Assembly (NCBI GenBank): GCA_013368445.1
Contig: JAACJO010000017.1
Span: 1-64,000, forward strand
Direction: 5' to 3'
Source of the DNA: Leucocoprinus leucothites
Taxonomy: Eukaryota > Basidiomycota > Agaricomycetes > Agaricales > Agaricaceae
Length of the DNA stretch: 64,000 nucleotides
A program made the position numbers and the translations under genes. Each line of letters begins with the position of its first letter. Within the stretch, counting starts at the first letter, position 1. The notes below the pieces were generated by a model. That model ran no database searches. It was not told where the DNA came from and saw nothing but the letters and a program-made list of their open reading frames with translations. Below, in pieces: positions 1 through 11,537 of the stretch.

Positions 1-8
1 ACACACTA

Positions 9-1373
9 ATGAAGGTAATAAAAGAAAGCCCAGAGAAGTATAAGGACTTCTCTGTTGATAACTGTGGTGTGATCTTAAAAAAGAACACACATGGTGAAGA
101 GGCTGTTTGCATACCAAATGACTGTTCAATCATAACCAAGCTCATTACCAAATGCCACAAGGTAATTGGGCACTTTGGTGAACAGCAAACAGCAGAGTAT
201 GTTTGCCACTATTATTGGTGGCCATCCCTAGCAAATGATTATTGTACATTTTGTAAAACATGTGAGCTCTGCACACATACAAAGGCATCAACCACAAAAC
301 CTAGCAGTGAATTACATTCACTGCCAGTACCAATTAAACCATGGGATGGCATTGGAATGGACTTTATTGTCCATTCTCTGAATCCAAAGGTTACAATTAC
401 CTCTAGTAGGTTGTTGTGTCAAATGACCAGCATGGTGCACTTAATTCCAGTGCACACAACTATGATAGCTAGTGAGCTATTGTGGGTATACCTCCAGGAT
501 ATAGTTCACTTGTACAGGCTACCAAGCATGATCATAAGCAATCATGATTCAAAGTTCACATTGACTTGGTGGAAGGAGCTCCACAAGTTGCTGGGCTCTG
601 ATCTATTAATGTCAACTTCTTTCCATCTGCAAACAGATGGGCAAGTTGAACATATGAATAGGAATATCAGCCAGATATTCCATGCTGCAGTCCAATATGA
701 CCAAAAGAACTGGGTTGATAAGGCACCTTTAGTTGAGTTTGCAATTAACTCAAGTATCTCAGCTACCACCAAGTTTGCTCCCTTTTGAGCTAAACTATGG
801 CTCATCCCATCTATGATCCAGGATGTCAGATCAGCAAGTACCATTCACAAAGGCATTAAGGCCTTTGCTGAATCTGCTCTGCTAAATATAGCTGAGGTGC
901 ATGATGCCATTATCAAGTCTTGAGTTTTCCAAACTCAAAATGCCAACAAATGCCAGGGCACAGAACCTGATATTGTGAAAGGTAGCTTAGTCTTCCTTTC
1001 TACAAAAAATTTGAATATACCAAAGGACAGAGCTAGAAAGCTCTGCCCAAAATTTATTGGACCATACAAAGTTCTGGAGTGTAACCCTGAAGCATCCAAC
1101 TACACACTGGCACTGCCCCAGGCTCTCCTGAACAGGAGGATATACCCCAAATTCCATGTGAGCTTGCTCAGACTATTTCACAAGTCTGATGACTTACACT
1201 TTCCAGACCATTCACACCTGGAGCCATATGATTTTGGCTTTGATGACAAACATAAATGGTTTGTTGATGAAATAATTGGCCATCAGGTCACACATGATGC
1301 AGCATTGAGTTCAAGGTTTGTTAGAGCCTTGGAGATACCACATGGGAACCCTCTCAGCATTGTGAGGACCTAA
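9..1373 (+). pseudogene. Ty3/gypsy integrase remnant (3' end of a pol gene)
   Basis: The first reading frame (9-788) encodes a retroelement integrase: an N-terminal HHCC-type zinc region (two His near residues 50-54, then CTFCKTC near residues 80-86), the start of the catalytic core at GIGMDF, and the DGQ-E segment near residue 210. The reading resumes at about 975-1373 with the C-terminal GPYKVL and YPKFHVSLL segments that precede the chromo-like tail of fungal Ty3 elements. The gene is dead. An extra T near 784 shifts the frame, a TGA stands at 921-923, and the second catalytic Asp (usual SDRD motif) reads SNHD at about 534-545. Protease, RT and RNase H would lie left of the window. The first change and the stop both fit CpG to TpG/CpA mutation. 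Family assignment is secure; the element's exact clade is not. Confidence 0.85.
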
Positions 1374-1593
1374 CAGCTCTGGACTGATATCTAGAGCTGC
1401 ATGGAGTCTGTGAGGTTCAGTCTCTGGGATGGCGGAATCACCCTTCCAAAAGGGAAAGGAGAAACTAATTAGTAGTGATTAGCTTCAACCCTGAAGATCA
1501 AGCTTGCACTTAGAAAAACAGGAGGTGAAATTCACCTCTCCTTTCTTTCTTCCCCAACCATCACCATGAAAGGACCCCACCAAGCCAAATGAA

Positions 1594-2330
1594 TTGACTC
1601 AACAACCTCATGTGACTGACACATTAAGTGGTACACACCACTTGACCTCCCCAACCTCACTGCACCTTGTTGGACCTATCTCAGGTCCTGATAGGGGGTG
1701 GGATATGGACACATTGCCTGACTTACCATCGAGCAACACCCAAAATGATCCTCACCAATCACTATTATCCTCAATTCCAACTATGACACTGCAGCAACTC
1801 TGGAACAACCCCCCACCTGGTATACCAATACCAGGCTACAGACTACAACAGGCATACTGGCAACCCCAGTACACATACCAACCACTGCCACCATTGCACT
1901 ACTATATGCCACCACATGCAGAGTACCCACACCTGCTCACTCACCACCTCCACCATTGAGTGCTTACACTTGACAGCACCAATATTCACTGCCTTTGCCA
2001 CCAACAACATCTAACCCTTCCAGTAAGGATAAGCACAGAGCAACAGAGCAAGACTTGCTCCAACAACAATATGATGAGCAACACAGTACATTGGCTCATT
2101 GCCTTCAAGAAGTTGGTCTCCCAGACCATTGTCGACATGTACAACAAATTGACCTATTGAGTTCTATCAGAACTTGTAGACATAATCCAAAACCATGATG
2201 CCCAAATTTCCTTGTTCTTGGCATGCAATGAGTGCCTGTCCAACACTGTGGAGAACCTCTGTAAAATGGTTTGATCTCTGGAGGTGATGTCAAAGCCCCC
2301 AAAGAAATCACATATAATGGATGACCCCTC
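1594..2330 (+). pseudogene. Pro-rich coding relic, unknown family
   Basis: An open stretch of about 120 codons (1594-1959) is rich in Pro, His, Gln and Tyr, and coding-like text continues in shifted frames to about 2,200. I do not recognise the family. It may be the 5' part of the same transposon-borne gene that resumes at 2,973-4,841, with the ~635-bp repeat between them. There are no stops for 120 codons, but no conserved motif is visible either. CpG is nearly absent, as in the rest of 1-10,500. It could also be a chance open frame. Confidence 0.3.
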
Positions 2331-2337
2331 CAAGAAG

Positions 2338-2972
2338 TGTTATAGTGATGCTGGCCTGGTCCTAAGCTGGTGCAATAAGTATCAAGTTGATCTTATCAAA
2401 GGGGACTCCTTCTTAGTAAGCAACAAAGTCATTTACAAAGTCAGAGTATAATACAGCAATTATAGAGTTAAGACTTTAATAATTGAGACCTTAAGAGACT
2501 TAAGTTCAATTCAACTTTGTTAAGATAAAGGCTCATATTGAGTCTCCACCTACCCAAGTAGAAATGATGTTTCTTCTTGGTAGATGTTGATGGCTTATAT
2601 ATGATACAAGTCTGTATCTAATATTAACTAGAGCTAAGGGCTTCTAATGAAGAAGAGAAGCATACAGCTTCCTTAACACTAATTAAACATATAAGATGTG
2701 ATCTGTTAAAGAAGCTTTACAAGTTCTTCTAAAGAAGTTCTTCTTTTGATCATCTGACAAGATCACAAGGTAAGTCCAGATATAGCGCAGCTATATTTAA
2801 TAATCATATGTTATCAAAAGGTATATAAAACCAAATAAGTCATAACAAGTTATAATGAGACAAAGTAAATAAATCAATACAAGATAAGAAAATACAAAAA
2901 CAAATAAAGAGAAAACATAATTGTGATATTACTTAAGTAAAGCCAATATTGACTTCATATTGTAAAGGAAAC
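2338..2972. repeat. LTR-like direct repeat, left copy
   Basis: This ~635-bp segment matches 5464-6101 in the same orientation, at roughly 85% identity judged by eye, with small indels. It starts TGTTATAGTGA and ends near AAACA, which resembles the TG...CA borders of an LTR. I find no target-site duplication around either copy and no convincing primer-binding site, so the pair could be the two LTRs of one short element (inner part 2,973-5,463) or two solo LTRs. A purely satellite-like origin is also possible. Confidence 0.6.
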
Positions 2973-5141
2973 AATGCCACATCATCCCAGGGACCACCAG
3001 CATCCAAAATACTGAGCACTACAAAGGCTCAGTCCACCTCATCCAACACCACCACAAAGACACACTTAATGTCTTTGTCACAGCCATCACCCTCAAGGTC
3101 AAGTCATCCAACAACAAGACCCATAGTTTCATATGATGGATCAATGGTATCTTAGGGTGACCTGCTTCCTAAGCACTGGTATCAGGGCCCCAGCTCCAAC
3201 ACCACAATGCTTCCCTATCCCAACAACATCCAGATGGGCAATGTTCCTGATGCACAGGCTGATCTCTATCAGCCTGAAGATGTCCCACAGGACCCTCTCC
3301 TACCTACAGGACCCAGCATCCCTGGTCCTCATTCAGACACATGTAACTATGGGCTGCTAATCCAAGTGGAGTTCGAACCACTGGCCCCTAGTAACTACTA
3401 CTTCAGTGGGGGTCTAACCCTTACCTAACAAGCTGAACTTGGTGACTTGTCAGAGTCAGATGAGGACAGTTCCGATGATGGAAGACAAAAGAAGAAGAAG
3501 AAGAAAAGTGCTACTACACACTCTTCTCATCCTCCTCCACCTCCTCCCTTGTCTGTAGGCCATGTTCACCTACATAGCTTCCATGGATGTAACAGTGTCA
3601 TACCAGCAGAGTTTGGCTTGTACAAATACCCTGACAGGAATCTCCTGGGTAGTACTCAGGACAACCATCTTGGCAGTATGTTGAGTCACCATTTGTATTG
3701 GAGTCAAGCCTCCAACTACATATATGCAGGGAAGTCAGCAACACATATGTTGAACTATGAGAAGAGGACCAGGGAACCTTATATCCCTGATCATAAAAAG
3801 GAGCTGATTTATAAAAAGGCTCAATATGGGTTACCTAGCAGCCCTCTAGAAGTGGATGAACTTTCCAAGTTCACCCTACATACACATAACCCTGTCAAGC
3901 AACATGCAGAGGCTCACATCTTACTAGCTGAGTTATATAACATCACTCAGCATGTCAAACCTGAACTATGGGACAATGCCATGATATATTTACACTGCCA
4001 AATCCAGTTTGATCCAAAGAACTGGGGTGTCAACATCACCACCATCCTGGAGGAGCATATGAATCCTCAGATCTCCCATGACTTGGAGGCTGCACAAGTC
4101 TCCAACCTGAATAACTGCACCAGAGGCATGGGCTTCATGCAACCCACTGGTGCATACCTTCTTGACATTGACTGGACTGGTCAATATGCCATGCATCATT
4201 ACAAACCAGGCATGGGCAATCATGCCCATAGTCTTGTATTCAATTATTGACACACCATCAATCATCAATCACAGGATGGCTACAATTTATGCCATTTCTT
4301 TTCACCCAAGGACAAGGGTGACATGCATAACACTCAGGTGCATTTCATGTGCCTAGCAGCTATTCCGTTTGCAACTCCTTATTGTTATAGGGAGTACATC
4401 AATAGGTGGAACCAGTGCAATCCTGAGCAACCATTCATGGCTCAGACAGGCCCCATCCACTATTATTGTCACCTGGTGGTAACACCAGGACAACACTTCA
4501 ACATTAATCTCAATACCATAGCCAAGGTTTTTGTTCATGACAGCATTGACCCAGCACTGGTCAACCATGCATACACATTCAGGATTCAATTCCTTGAACA
4601 AGCTTATGTGGATGACCCCATCCACCAAGCACTCTATGATGAAGCTGATAATAATTGGCTTCTATATCTTGAACAGAATGGCATTCCACCTGCCATTCCT
4701 GAACAAGATGGCTGGATGCAGCCAACTACCATAGACCTTTGCTGCCTTTATTATTTTGAGTACACAGCCATGTTGAGCTTGAATCACCCCAGATGGAGGA
4801 ATGTAGGAGCCTCCATCCACCCATTCTTATTGTTGCATTGACACTATTCTGAGTTGATGCACAAACATTGGAAGGACATGCAGGAGTCAGACCTGCCAAC
4901 CTATCCAATGTTGGCCAATACATCCACCAATGCCTCCTCTATCACATTGTCAACTATTATGGTAGTCAACTCAGAAGTACCTATCTCAGCATCAATTGCT
5001 GAGTCCCCTACATCCCCAATATCTTCTGGGCCTAGTGAATCTACTAGTCCTATACCCAAGGAAGATATACCACCTGTTGAAGGCCACATGTCTAATAGTG
5101 GCAATGAGAAACCTAGAGCACTCTCTCCTGGGGGCACTTAG
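2973..5141 (+). pseudogene. unrecognised transposon-type coding relic between the direct repeats
   Basis: The main open frame is 3447-4250 (267 codons). It starts with an acidic SESDEDSSDD stretch, then a KKKKKK block and a poly-Pro run, then a His/Tyr/Asn-rich domain with an HSFHGCN motif near residue 43. The same protein text continues in another frame from 4,323 to 4,841, so a frame break lies near 4,250-4,320. A low-complexity Ser/Pro tail follows to about 5,140. I do not recognise a catalytic motif. The position between two direct repeats and the near-absence of CpG suggest a decayed mobile-element gene, possibly gag-like, but this is inference. Confidence 0.4.
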
Positions 5142-5203
5142 AATACCAATTGGGTCAAGTAATATAATTACTCAACCTCAAAATAGAAATTATCATACTG
5201 TTG

Positions 5204-5318
5204 AATAATTGTTTATTATTTGACTACATCTTAGATTTGAACAGTCTAGTGATTGTTTATCACTCAACTCCACTCATAGACCACAAGTCATTCATCACTG
5301 AGTAATTGTTTATTACTC
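5204..5318. other. three hairpins with a shared TGTTT loop
   Basis: Three inverted repeats occur within 115 bp. Each has the loop TGTTT but a different perfectly paired stem: AATAAT/ATTATT (5204-5220), AGTGAT/ATCACT (5248-5264) and GAGTAAT/ATTACTC (5300-5318). The loop is constant while the stems differ and still pair. This lies in the non-coding AT-rich stretch after the relic ORF and before the right direct repeat. Function is unknown. Confidence 0.6.
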
Positions 5319-5463
5319 CACTCATATAATTAATAAAAGGTGTAAAAACCTTTCTAGTCCTTCAGACAATCCCCTGTATTTCATGTTTCAGAATATGACT
5401 CTTTTGTATCACAATTCAGTGTAACAACTGAACACTAATTGACCTATAAACTAACCTACCACC

Positions 5464-6101
5464 TGTTATAGTGACGCCAGCCCGGTCCTAAGCTGGCATG
5501 ATAAGTATTGGATTGATCTTATCAAAGGGGACTCCTTCTCGGTAAGCGACAAAGTCATTTACTAAGTCAGAGTTATAATATGGCAATTATAATAGTAAGA
5601 CTTTGGTAATTGAGATCTTAAGTGACTTAAGTTTCAATTCGACTTTGTATAGATAAAGGCTCATATTGAGTCTCTACCTAACCAAGTAGAAACAATGTTT
5701 CTCCTTGGTAGATGTTGACAACTTATATATGATACAAGTCTGTATCTAATATTAACTAGGGCTAAGGGCTTCTAATGGAAGAAGAGAAGTGTACAGCTTC
5801 CTTAACACTAATTAAACTATATAAGACACAATCTGTTAAAGAAGCTTTAGAAGTTCTTCTAAAGAAGTTCTTCTTTGATCATCTGATTGATCACAAGGTA
5901 AGTCCAAATATAGCACAGCTATATTTAATAATCACATGTCATCAAAACACAAACAAAACCAAACAAGTCTTAATGAGTCATAACAAGATGAAGTAAATGA
6001 GTCAAAACAAACTAAAGAAAACAAAAACAAATAGAAAAGGAAACATAATTGTGATATTACTTAAGTAAAGCTAATATCGACTTTGTATTGTAGATAGAAC
6101 A
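5464..6101. repeat. LTR-like direct repeat, right copy
   Basis: Second copy of the 2338-2972 repeat in the same orientation. It keeps several CpGs the left copy has lost (for example GTGACGCCAG here against GTGATGCTGG there), so the copies have decayed to different degrees. It begins TGTTATAG and ends near AGAACA. No target-site duplication is seen. Confidence 0.6.
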
Positions 6102-6178
6102 AATGCTAGATATAATCAATATACATAACACCACCACTAGACTATACTATGAATAGTCCACAAATATCAACCTTTGAT

Positions 6179-6204
6179 GGCTGAGTGATCTTTATCACTC
6201 AGCC
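6179..6204. other. perfect 11-bp hairpin beside the pogo element
   Basis: GGCTGAGTGAT (6179-6189) pairs perfectly with ATCACTCAGCC (6194-6204) around a CTTT loop. It ends 23 bp before the left end of the pogo transposon. It may be the end of another small element or a transcript hairpin; nothing decides between these. Confidence 0.5.
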
Positions 6205-6226
6205 TTTACCTACCACTTATTCCTTA

Positions 6227-8978
6227 CTGTACCCTATCCCCGATTTGCCATCCCTCCTGATTTGCTGTTTTCCAGTTTCTCTCACTCTTTTTCCACAAAA
6301 ATTGGACATTATGTAGTATTGTCTGTTTAAAATGCAATCCAATTTGTTTTACACTGAGAGTCAATGGAATGAGAGAGATAGAAAATATCAAAATTGTCAT
6401 GCTCTAAGGGACTTGCCGCATCGGAGACTCAAGTCTTTGATGGCAGATCAAAGGGTCCTGAATGTTCCTTGTCAGGAAATGACAATGATGCACTGTCCCT
6501 AGTATGCATTTGCTTATCCAGGGATGGTGCGTCAGTTGTTTATTTCTCACCCAAGTCATGACAGCTGGCCATGGACCTTATCACGCTCACAAGGACAATG
6601 ATTATGAGACTTGAGTTCAGCTAGCAATTCAAGACAAGATTCATGGAGTCTACAGATTATTTGCAGCTGCAGCAAAGGCATGGAAGGTATGTTTAATTGA
6701 TTCATTACAAACAAAGGCATGCTTCTAGAATTCATGTATGGCAGGTCTGTGAAAAGACCCTTCGAAATTGATACCACAGCAAGCATCAACCCTACAAAGA
6801 AGCTGCTGCACAATGACAGAAGGTCTTGCTGGCAGCTGAGAAGGTTCTTGTTAATTGGATCATACATGAGGGTGCTTCTAGCACTCCTGTCGACCAGTTG
6901 CATTTGAAGGCTCATGTCTCTGATCTCTCTGGTAAATATGTAGGCAAAAACTGGGTTGATAAATTCAAGGAATGTCACCTCGAACTTGCAATGGGAAAGG
7001 CTCAGAAACTAGATCCCAAATGAGCAAGTAATTTCAATAAAGCTACCTATGATGATTTTGCGGACAAATATGCATCAATTCATGCAGCTTACAAAGGAGG
7101 CATACCACCCAAGCATATATATAATATGGATGAAAAGGGGATTCAAATGGGAGGGGGCCATAAAAAAGGAAACAAGATTTATTTCTACCTTCAAGGCCAG
7201 GTTGACCATTACAAAATTGGGAGTGACAACCTTGAGCTGATGACCATTGTTGAATGTGTCTCTGCTGCAGGGGTGTCTGTACCTCCCTCATTTATTATTC
7301 AAGAGGGTCCACTACCTAATCTTCACCAATTACCTACTGGTGCTATTTCAAGGTATGATCTATTTTTTCTCTTTGCTACAATTAGATCTCATATGTCAAC
7401 TCAATCATAGCCTTGCCACATCTCCAAATGGCTGGACTGACAATGAGCTCACATTGTGTTGGATTGAAGGAGTTTTCATTCCATATGCTATCAGCCACTG
7501 AGTATCATCAACTGCCCCAATCCTCCTTATCTACAATGGCCATGATTCACATGAGACAGCTGAGCTACACTGGAAAGCATATTCAATCGAAGGCTGTGAT
7601 TTCATCATTTTATGCCTTCCTTCAAAATGCACTCATAAGCTGCAACCTCTCGATGTTGCTATATTCAACCATATTGAATGTGAATGGTACAGCCACTGTA
7701 ACCGTCATATTCTTGAAGGGGTCACAATGAATTGCTACAATGTCATACAAGAATACATGTCAATCCATGATCGTGGCATGACTTTGGTGGTCATCAAATC
7801 TGGCTTTGAAAAACTGGTCTCTACCCAGTGAACTGAAATGTCTTTACTGACATTGATTTTGCACCAGCCTGCACTTCATCCATCCACATCCATGTTCCAG
7901 AATCATATCCTCTTGATGTTCCTTCATCAGACCCAGCTATCCCTAGTGACGCTGAGTCTGAATTTGACTCAGACTTCTTCCCCACCCCATCAGATTCCTT
8001 TGATTCTGATACAGACTCTGATCCTACTCTCATGGACTCAGGTGTATCTGAGTCCCAGCCTACCAGATCACCTCCTAAACCCCATGGAACATTCTCCTCT
8101 GTCATGAAATCCAATCCAATACCTTCAGCAACACCTCATTCATTAAGTTCGGTTGACTCTGAACCACAGCACAGCCACACATTGGATGATCAAGTTCAGG
8201 CAATGTGTGTGAAGATTCTCAAGTTAGAGCAGGCACTTCAGTCACAAACAGCTCAAACAGTGGCCACCAATGCTCATTGCACAATCATGAAGCAAAAATT
8301 GGAGGATACTCAGATCCAGCTCCAGAATGTGAAGAAAAGGAAGGAGTGCAGGTCAACAAAAATCAAGGCCTGGTTTATCACACTTCCATCACTCAGAGAT
8401 GCATTTGAAGCAGAAGATGCAGCTCAGCTTGAGAAAGAACATCAAGAGGAGCAACGGTTGGCTCAGCATGCACAAGAGCAGCTTCAACTTGAAGAAGAAA
8501 TCATCCAGGAAGCTCACAGTCGAATATTTCAGGTGCCTTTCACAATGTATGCCAAGGGTTCCAAGACCAATATTTGTATCCTTGCCCATGCCTTGCACCT
8601 TGACAAAAGCAGTCTCAAATCAGACATCATCAACCATATTCAAGACTACCTACAAGCTCATGAAGATAATCTTAAATCTCAGCCTAGATTCTCAGACCTT
8701 TTTGGAGTCCCACAGTGTCAACAAGGTCAACAACAACTCAATCATGAAGCAAATAATATTACAGCTTAATATAATACTTAATTCCTTATCTTATAACCCT
8801 CTTATTTTACCTACGTAGCTACTAGTAGCACATCAGTCAATGGGTTGAGTGCCCTCGACCCTTTTTGATCTAATATAGTGTTATGTCTCGGAATGATGTT
8901 CAGTAGTCATTGGTTATGGTGTGACTCTGATGTGACAAGGTAAAATGGGGGGGATGGCAAATTGGGGGTAGGGTACTG
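6227..8978 (+). mobile_element. pogo-type (Tc1/mariner superfamily) DNA transposon, inactive
   Basis: The element is 2,752 bp long with terminal inverted repeats of about 33 bp: the left end CTGTACCCTATCCCC matches the complement of the right end, which gives CAGTACCCTACCCCC, and a block of the form GATTTGCCATCC follows in both. A TA dinucleotide flanks each side (6225-6226 and 8979-8980), the target duplication of this superfamily. CAGT-type termini are usual for pogo elements. It encodes a CENP-B/pogo-like transposase on the same strand. The ends are well kept, so it could in principle still be mobilised in trans, but its own transposase is broken. CpG is almost absent. Confidence 0.9.
6560..8769 (+). 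pseudogene. pogo-like transposase, degenerate
   Basis: An N-terminal HTH/CENP-B-type DNA-binding region can be read (EKVLVNWIIHEG at about 6835, then VGKNWVDKF). The DDE catalytic domain follows, with the first Asp in IYNMDEKGIQ (about 7,120-7,150) and the third in KLQPLDVAIF (about 7,640). The second Asp is lost: the usual DGH reads NGH at 7535-7543. A short intron probably lies at about 7,352-7,410 and another near 6,688-6,744. Breaks are TGA codons at 6769-6771, 6814-6816 and 7834-7836, and one missing base near 7,808-7,813. The C-terminal 245 codons (8032-8769) are open and predict a long Gln/Glu-rich coiled coil, typical of Agaricomycete pogo transposases. The protein would have cut and rejoined DNA in the nucleus; it cannot do so now. 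Confidence 0.85.
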
Positions 8979-9018
8979 TATTGTTCTTAGACCATGAATT
9001 TGGTCTCAATGGGGGGTG

Positions 9019-9239
9019 TGTAAGGGTATACACCCTTATACTTCACTTAACTATCACTAAGTCTGTCTGATGACAGACTTGATCTCCCATCATTGGTGGT
9101 TGATGCTGATGATCTTGTTTGTACAACATTGTCTATAGCCTCATCATGTTATGTAATATGATAGTATATAAACTAGTTATCAGTTGATCAAAGAAACAAC
9201 TGATCTTTTACTATTTGTCCATGTAGTTTACCCTATACA
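9019..9239. repeat. possible LTR remnant A
   Basis: The segment follows a G-run (GGGGGG, 9011-9016) that could be a polypurine tract. It starts TGTAAGGGTA, contains a TATATAAA box near 9,165, and ends CCCTATACA, giving TG...CA borders. Near its start TAAGGGT/ACCCTTA forms a hairpin, and AAGTCTGTC/GACAGACTT forms a perfect 9-bp hairpin at 9059-9080. There is no second copy in the window, so the LTR call rests on borders and promoter-like content only. Confidence 0.35.
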
Positions 9240-9402
9240 CCGGGATTGAACTATTTGGCATGAACATAAGATCACATATATAAATTACAGTAAAGCATAT
9301 CAGCTTTACACAAATACACCTGCTTTTTTGTCCTCTCACACTATCTTACATAGACCTTTACAGTAGTTTTCATGAGGACATGAATACTTGAAGGGGAGGT
9401 AA

Positions 9403-9655
9403 TGTTACACACAGCCTTACATAGCATTACTTGGCCATTGTTACTCCCTTAGTCATCATTTAGTCATCATAACTCCTTGCTTACTCATCCATTTCTATTT
9501 TTAGTCTCTCTCCCTGACTCATCCCTCTGGTATATAAACTCAGTAGTTACACTGGTATACCTCATGCTTTACTAACTAGTTCTTCTTCCCTTTGCTCTCA
9601 TTGCTCTCAAGTCTTTATGCTTTTCACAGCCTGAGTTCCAGCTTAGGTCATAACA
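9403..9655 (+). repeat. possible LTR remnant B with polypurine tract
   Basis: A purine tract (TGAAGGGGAGGTAA, 9389-9402) directly precedes TGTTACACACAGCC, and the segment ends CATAACA at 9655, giving TG...CA borders and 253 bp. A TATATAAACTCAG box lies near 9,531, as expected for an LTR promoter. The context fits the 3' LTR of a retroelement whose body has been lost. No second copy and no target duplication are visible. Confidence 0.45.
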
Positions 9656-10639
9656 ATGCATACACATTGTTAAATAGCAAAAGGAGATTATTGAAAGATT
9701 GTCCAATAGATCTCTGGACTTTCTTTGGGGTTCAAGTGCTGATGCATCCTTTCACAAAAGCATGGCTATACCTGCTCATCCAATATTGATAAGGATCAGC
9801 CATTTAAGCAGTATAGTTTTCCCTCCAGCATGCATAGAGATTAATCTCAACCCCTGTCTCTTCATCCTAGTACCACAGGGATCAAGAAAAACCTCAAAGT
9901 GTTGTGAGACTCCTAGCCAGGTACAGGATTACACTGTTCTTGACCCTGAGTGGCCACCCTGTTTAGGCAGGAAGCTGCTTCTGGGGGGCTTCATCCATCT
10001 CTGCTGTATTAGCACACATGTTTACCAAAATGCACATTTGTGCAAGCTGTACAAATATATATATCATATTCCATTCTGATACAGCCAGACTGAGCCAAGA
10101 GGCAAATACTGATTCCAGCAATGAAATATGTGACAGTGAGAGTGATGTGTATCACATTTGTCAGTCAACATACATAAAACTCAAACACACAAGTGACTGT
10201 TCACATCATATTAGGATGAGTCTAAGGTCCAAACAGCCTTATATACAGGGAAATACGTTTGCCAGATCAAATAATAATGAAGAATATAAAAGAAAAAAAT
10301 AGGGGATAATGTAAAGCAAACCCCTACAATTCTTGGCCTCTCACCAAACAAACCTTGTTTCTTATGAAAGCTACAGTAACTGAGAGACTGCAACTGACCA
10401 CCATACTATCTCCTACACAAATCCCTTGGTTTGAACCACAAGAAAGTCTGAGAGGAATAGTGATATTCCCAAAAAAAAATTAATGAAGGGGATTACTGGT
10501 ACATCCGATAATTTGCAAGGCCCTACAAGTAATCTAGTCATCAAAGTCATCAATGGTCGTGATGGATCATAACAAAGAAAGAAATCATATGAGAAAGGAA
10601 GAAAATTAAACGAAGTTCCCAAAACATCCCCGAATATTG
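9656..10639. other. non-genic stretch at the edge of the CpG-poor block
   Basis: No gene is recognised. Two open frames of 60-126 codons have no family features. CpG stays rare until about 10,500 and then rises sharply, so the boundary between repeat-derived DNA and ordinary gene DNA lies at about 10,300-10,560. Confidence 0.5.
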
Positions 10640-11189
10640 TTATGCTGTTGAAAATCCCGCAGAACTCGAGGGGCGGGAGCTAATACATTCACTTTGACCT
10701 CGCGGCCGACCGCCGTTGGCAAGACCACGCCGCGGTGGTATGTCAATGTCATCCTGAGACTTAAAGAAATCATCCTCTCCTTCATATGGTGACGAAGAAG
10801 CGTTTATCTGACGGAAACCATTAAGCATTAACACCACGAGATAGTCAACCAGTACAACGCACCCATTGACCGAGGACTTCACCCAGACGCGTAGCCTCCT
10901 CCTGGCTCAATCGACAATCGGTTCCTTTCTCTGCGTGTACCTTGAGTAGCTCACTCAGCGTTCGTTTGCTTTGTCCCAGCCCTACTCTACTCCATTCTAC
11001 CGAATGTTGACTGGGTGTCACGGAGTCTTCTCCTGTGGCGGCCGGAAAAATAATAGAGTTTCGAGGTGGCAATGCAGAGTGCGATGGAGACTGATTTGAG
11101 GTTTCGGACGAGTCACCCTCCGACACGAGGGATTTATCCCAGTCCTCTTGATATGTCTCACTCGCAGCCTGGATTTCTCGGTCTGACAT
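10640..11189 (-). CDS. small conserved fungal protein, unknown function
   Basis: Two exons (11189-10863 and 10807-10640) joined by a 55-bp GT-AG intron give a 164-residue protein. The junction falls after LGQW, followed by INASSSPYEGEDDFF. The N-terminal half is Ser/Glu-rich and looks disordered. The core RTLSELLKVHAEKGTD with EEATRLGEVLGQW is an amphipathic helical segment I recall from other basidiomycete hypothetical proteins. The start at 11189 is the only Met that keeps the open frame. No catalytic motif, signal peptide or membrane span is visible. CACGTG occurs about 200 bp upstream (near 11,392). Confidence 0.75.
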
Positions 11190-11537
11190 GGCGGATGGAA
11201 TAGGGAGACAAAGAGGGTTTGACGAGGAGTATCAAGCAGGAAGCACAGTAATAAATAACAGAGCGAAAGCGAAAGGTCGTGAATGTCGTGGAGGACGGCT
11301 AGCCGGGTACGAAGCGCGAAGGCACTGAACAGGAGACAATATAGCGGAGCTTAAATCACGACACGCTATGCGAATCAACAAGGTCTATAATCACGTGGTC
11401 TCGCGTGTTTGACATACCCGAGAAGTAATCCATTTTGATCGAAATCCAAAAACCACTAAGTATCCTTAAGAAGAGTCTAAAGTTTCCTAGTCCTAAATAG
11501 TGATGAAGCAATACTAAATAAAGGTTGAATATAATAA

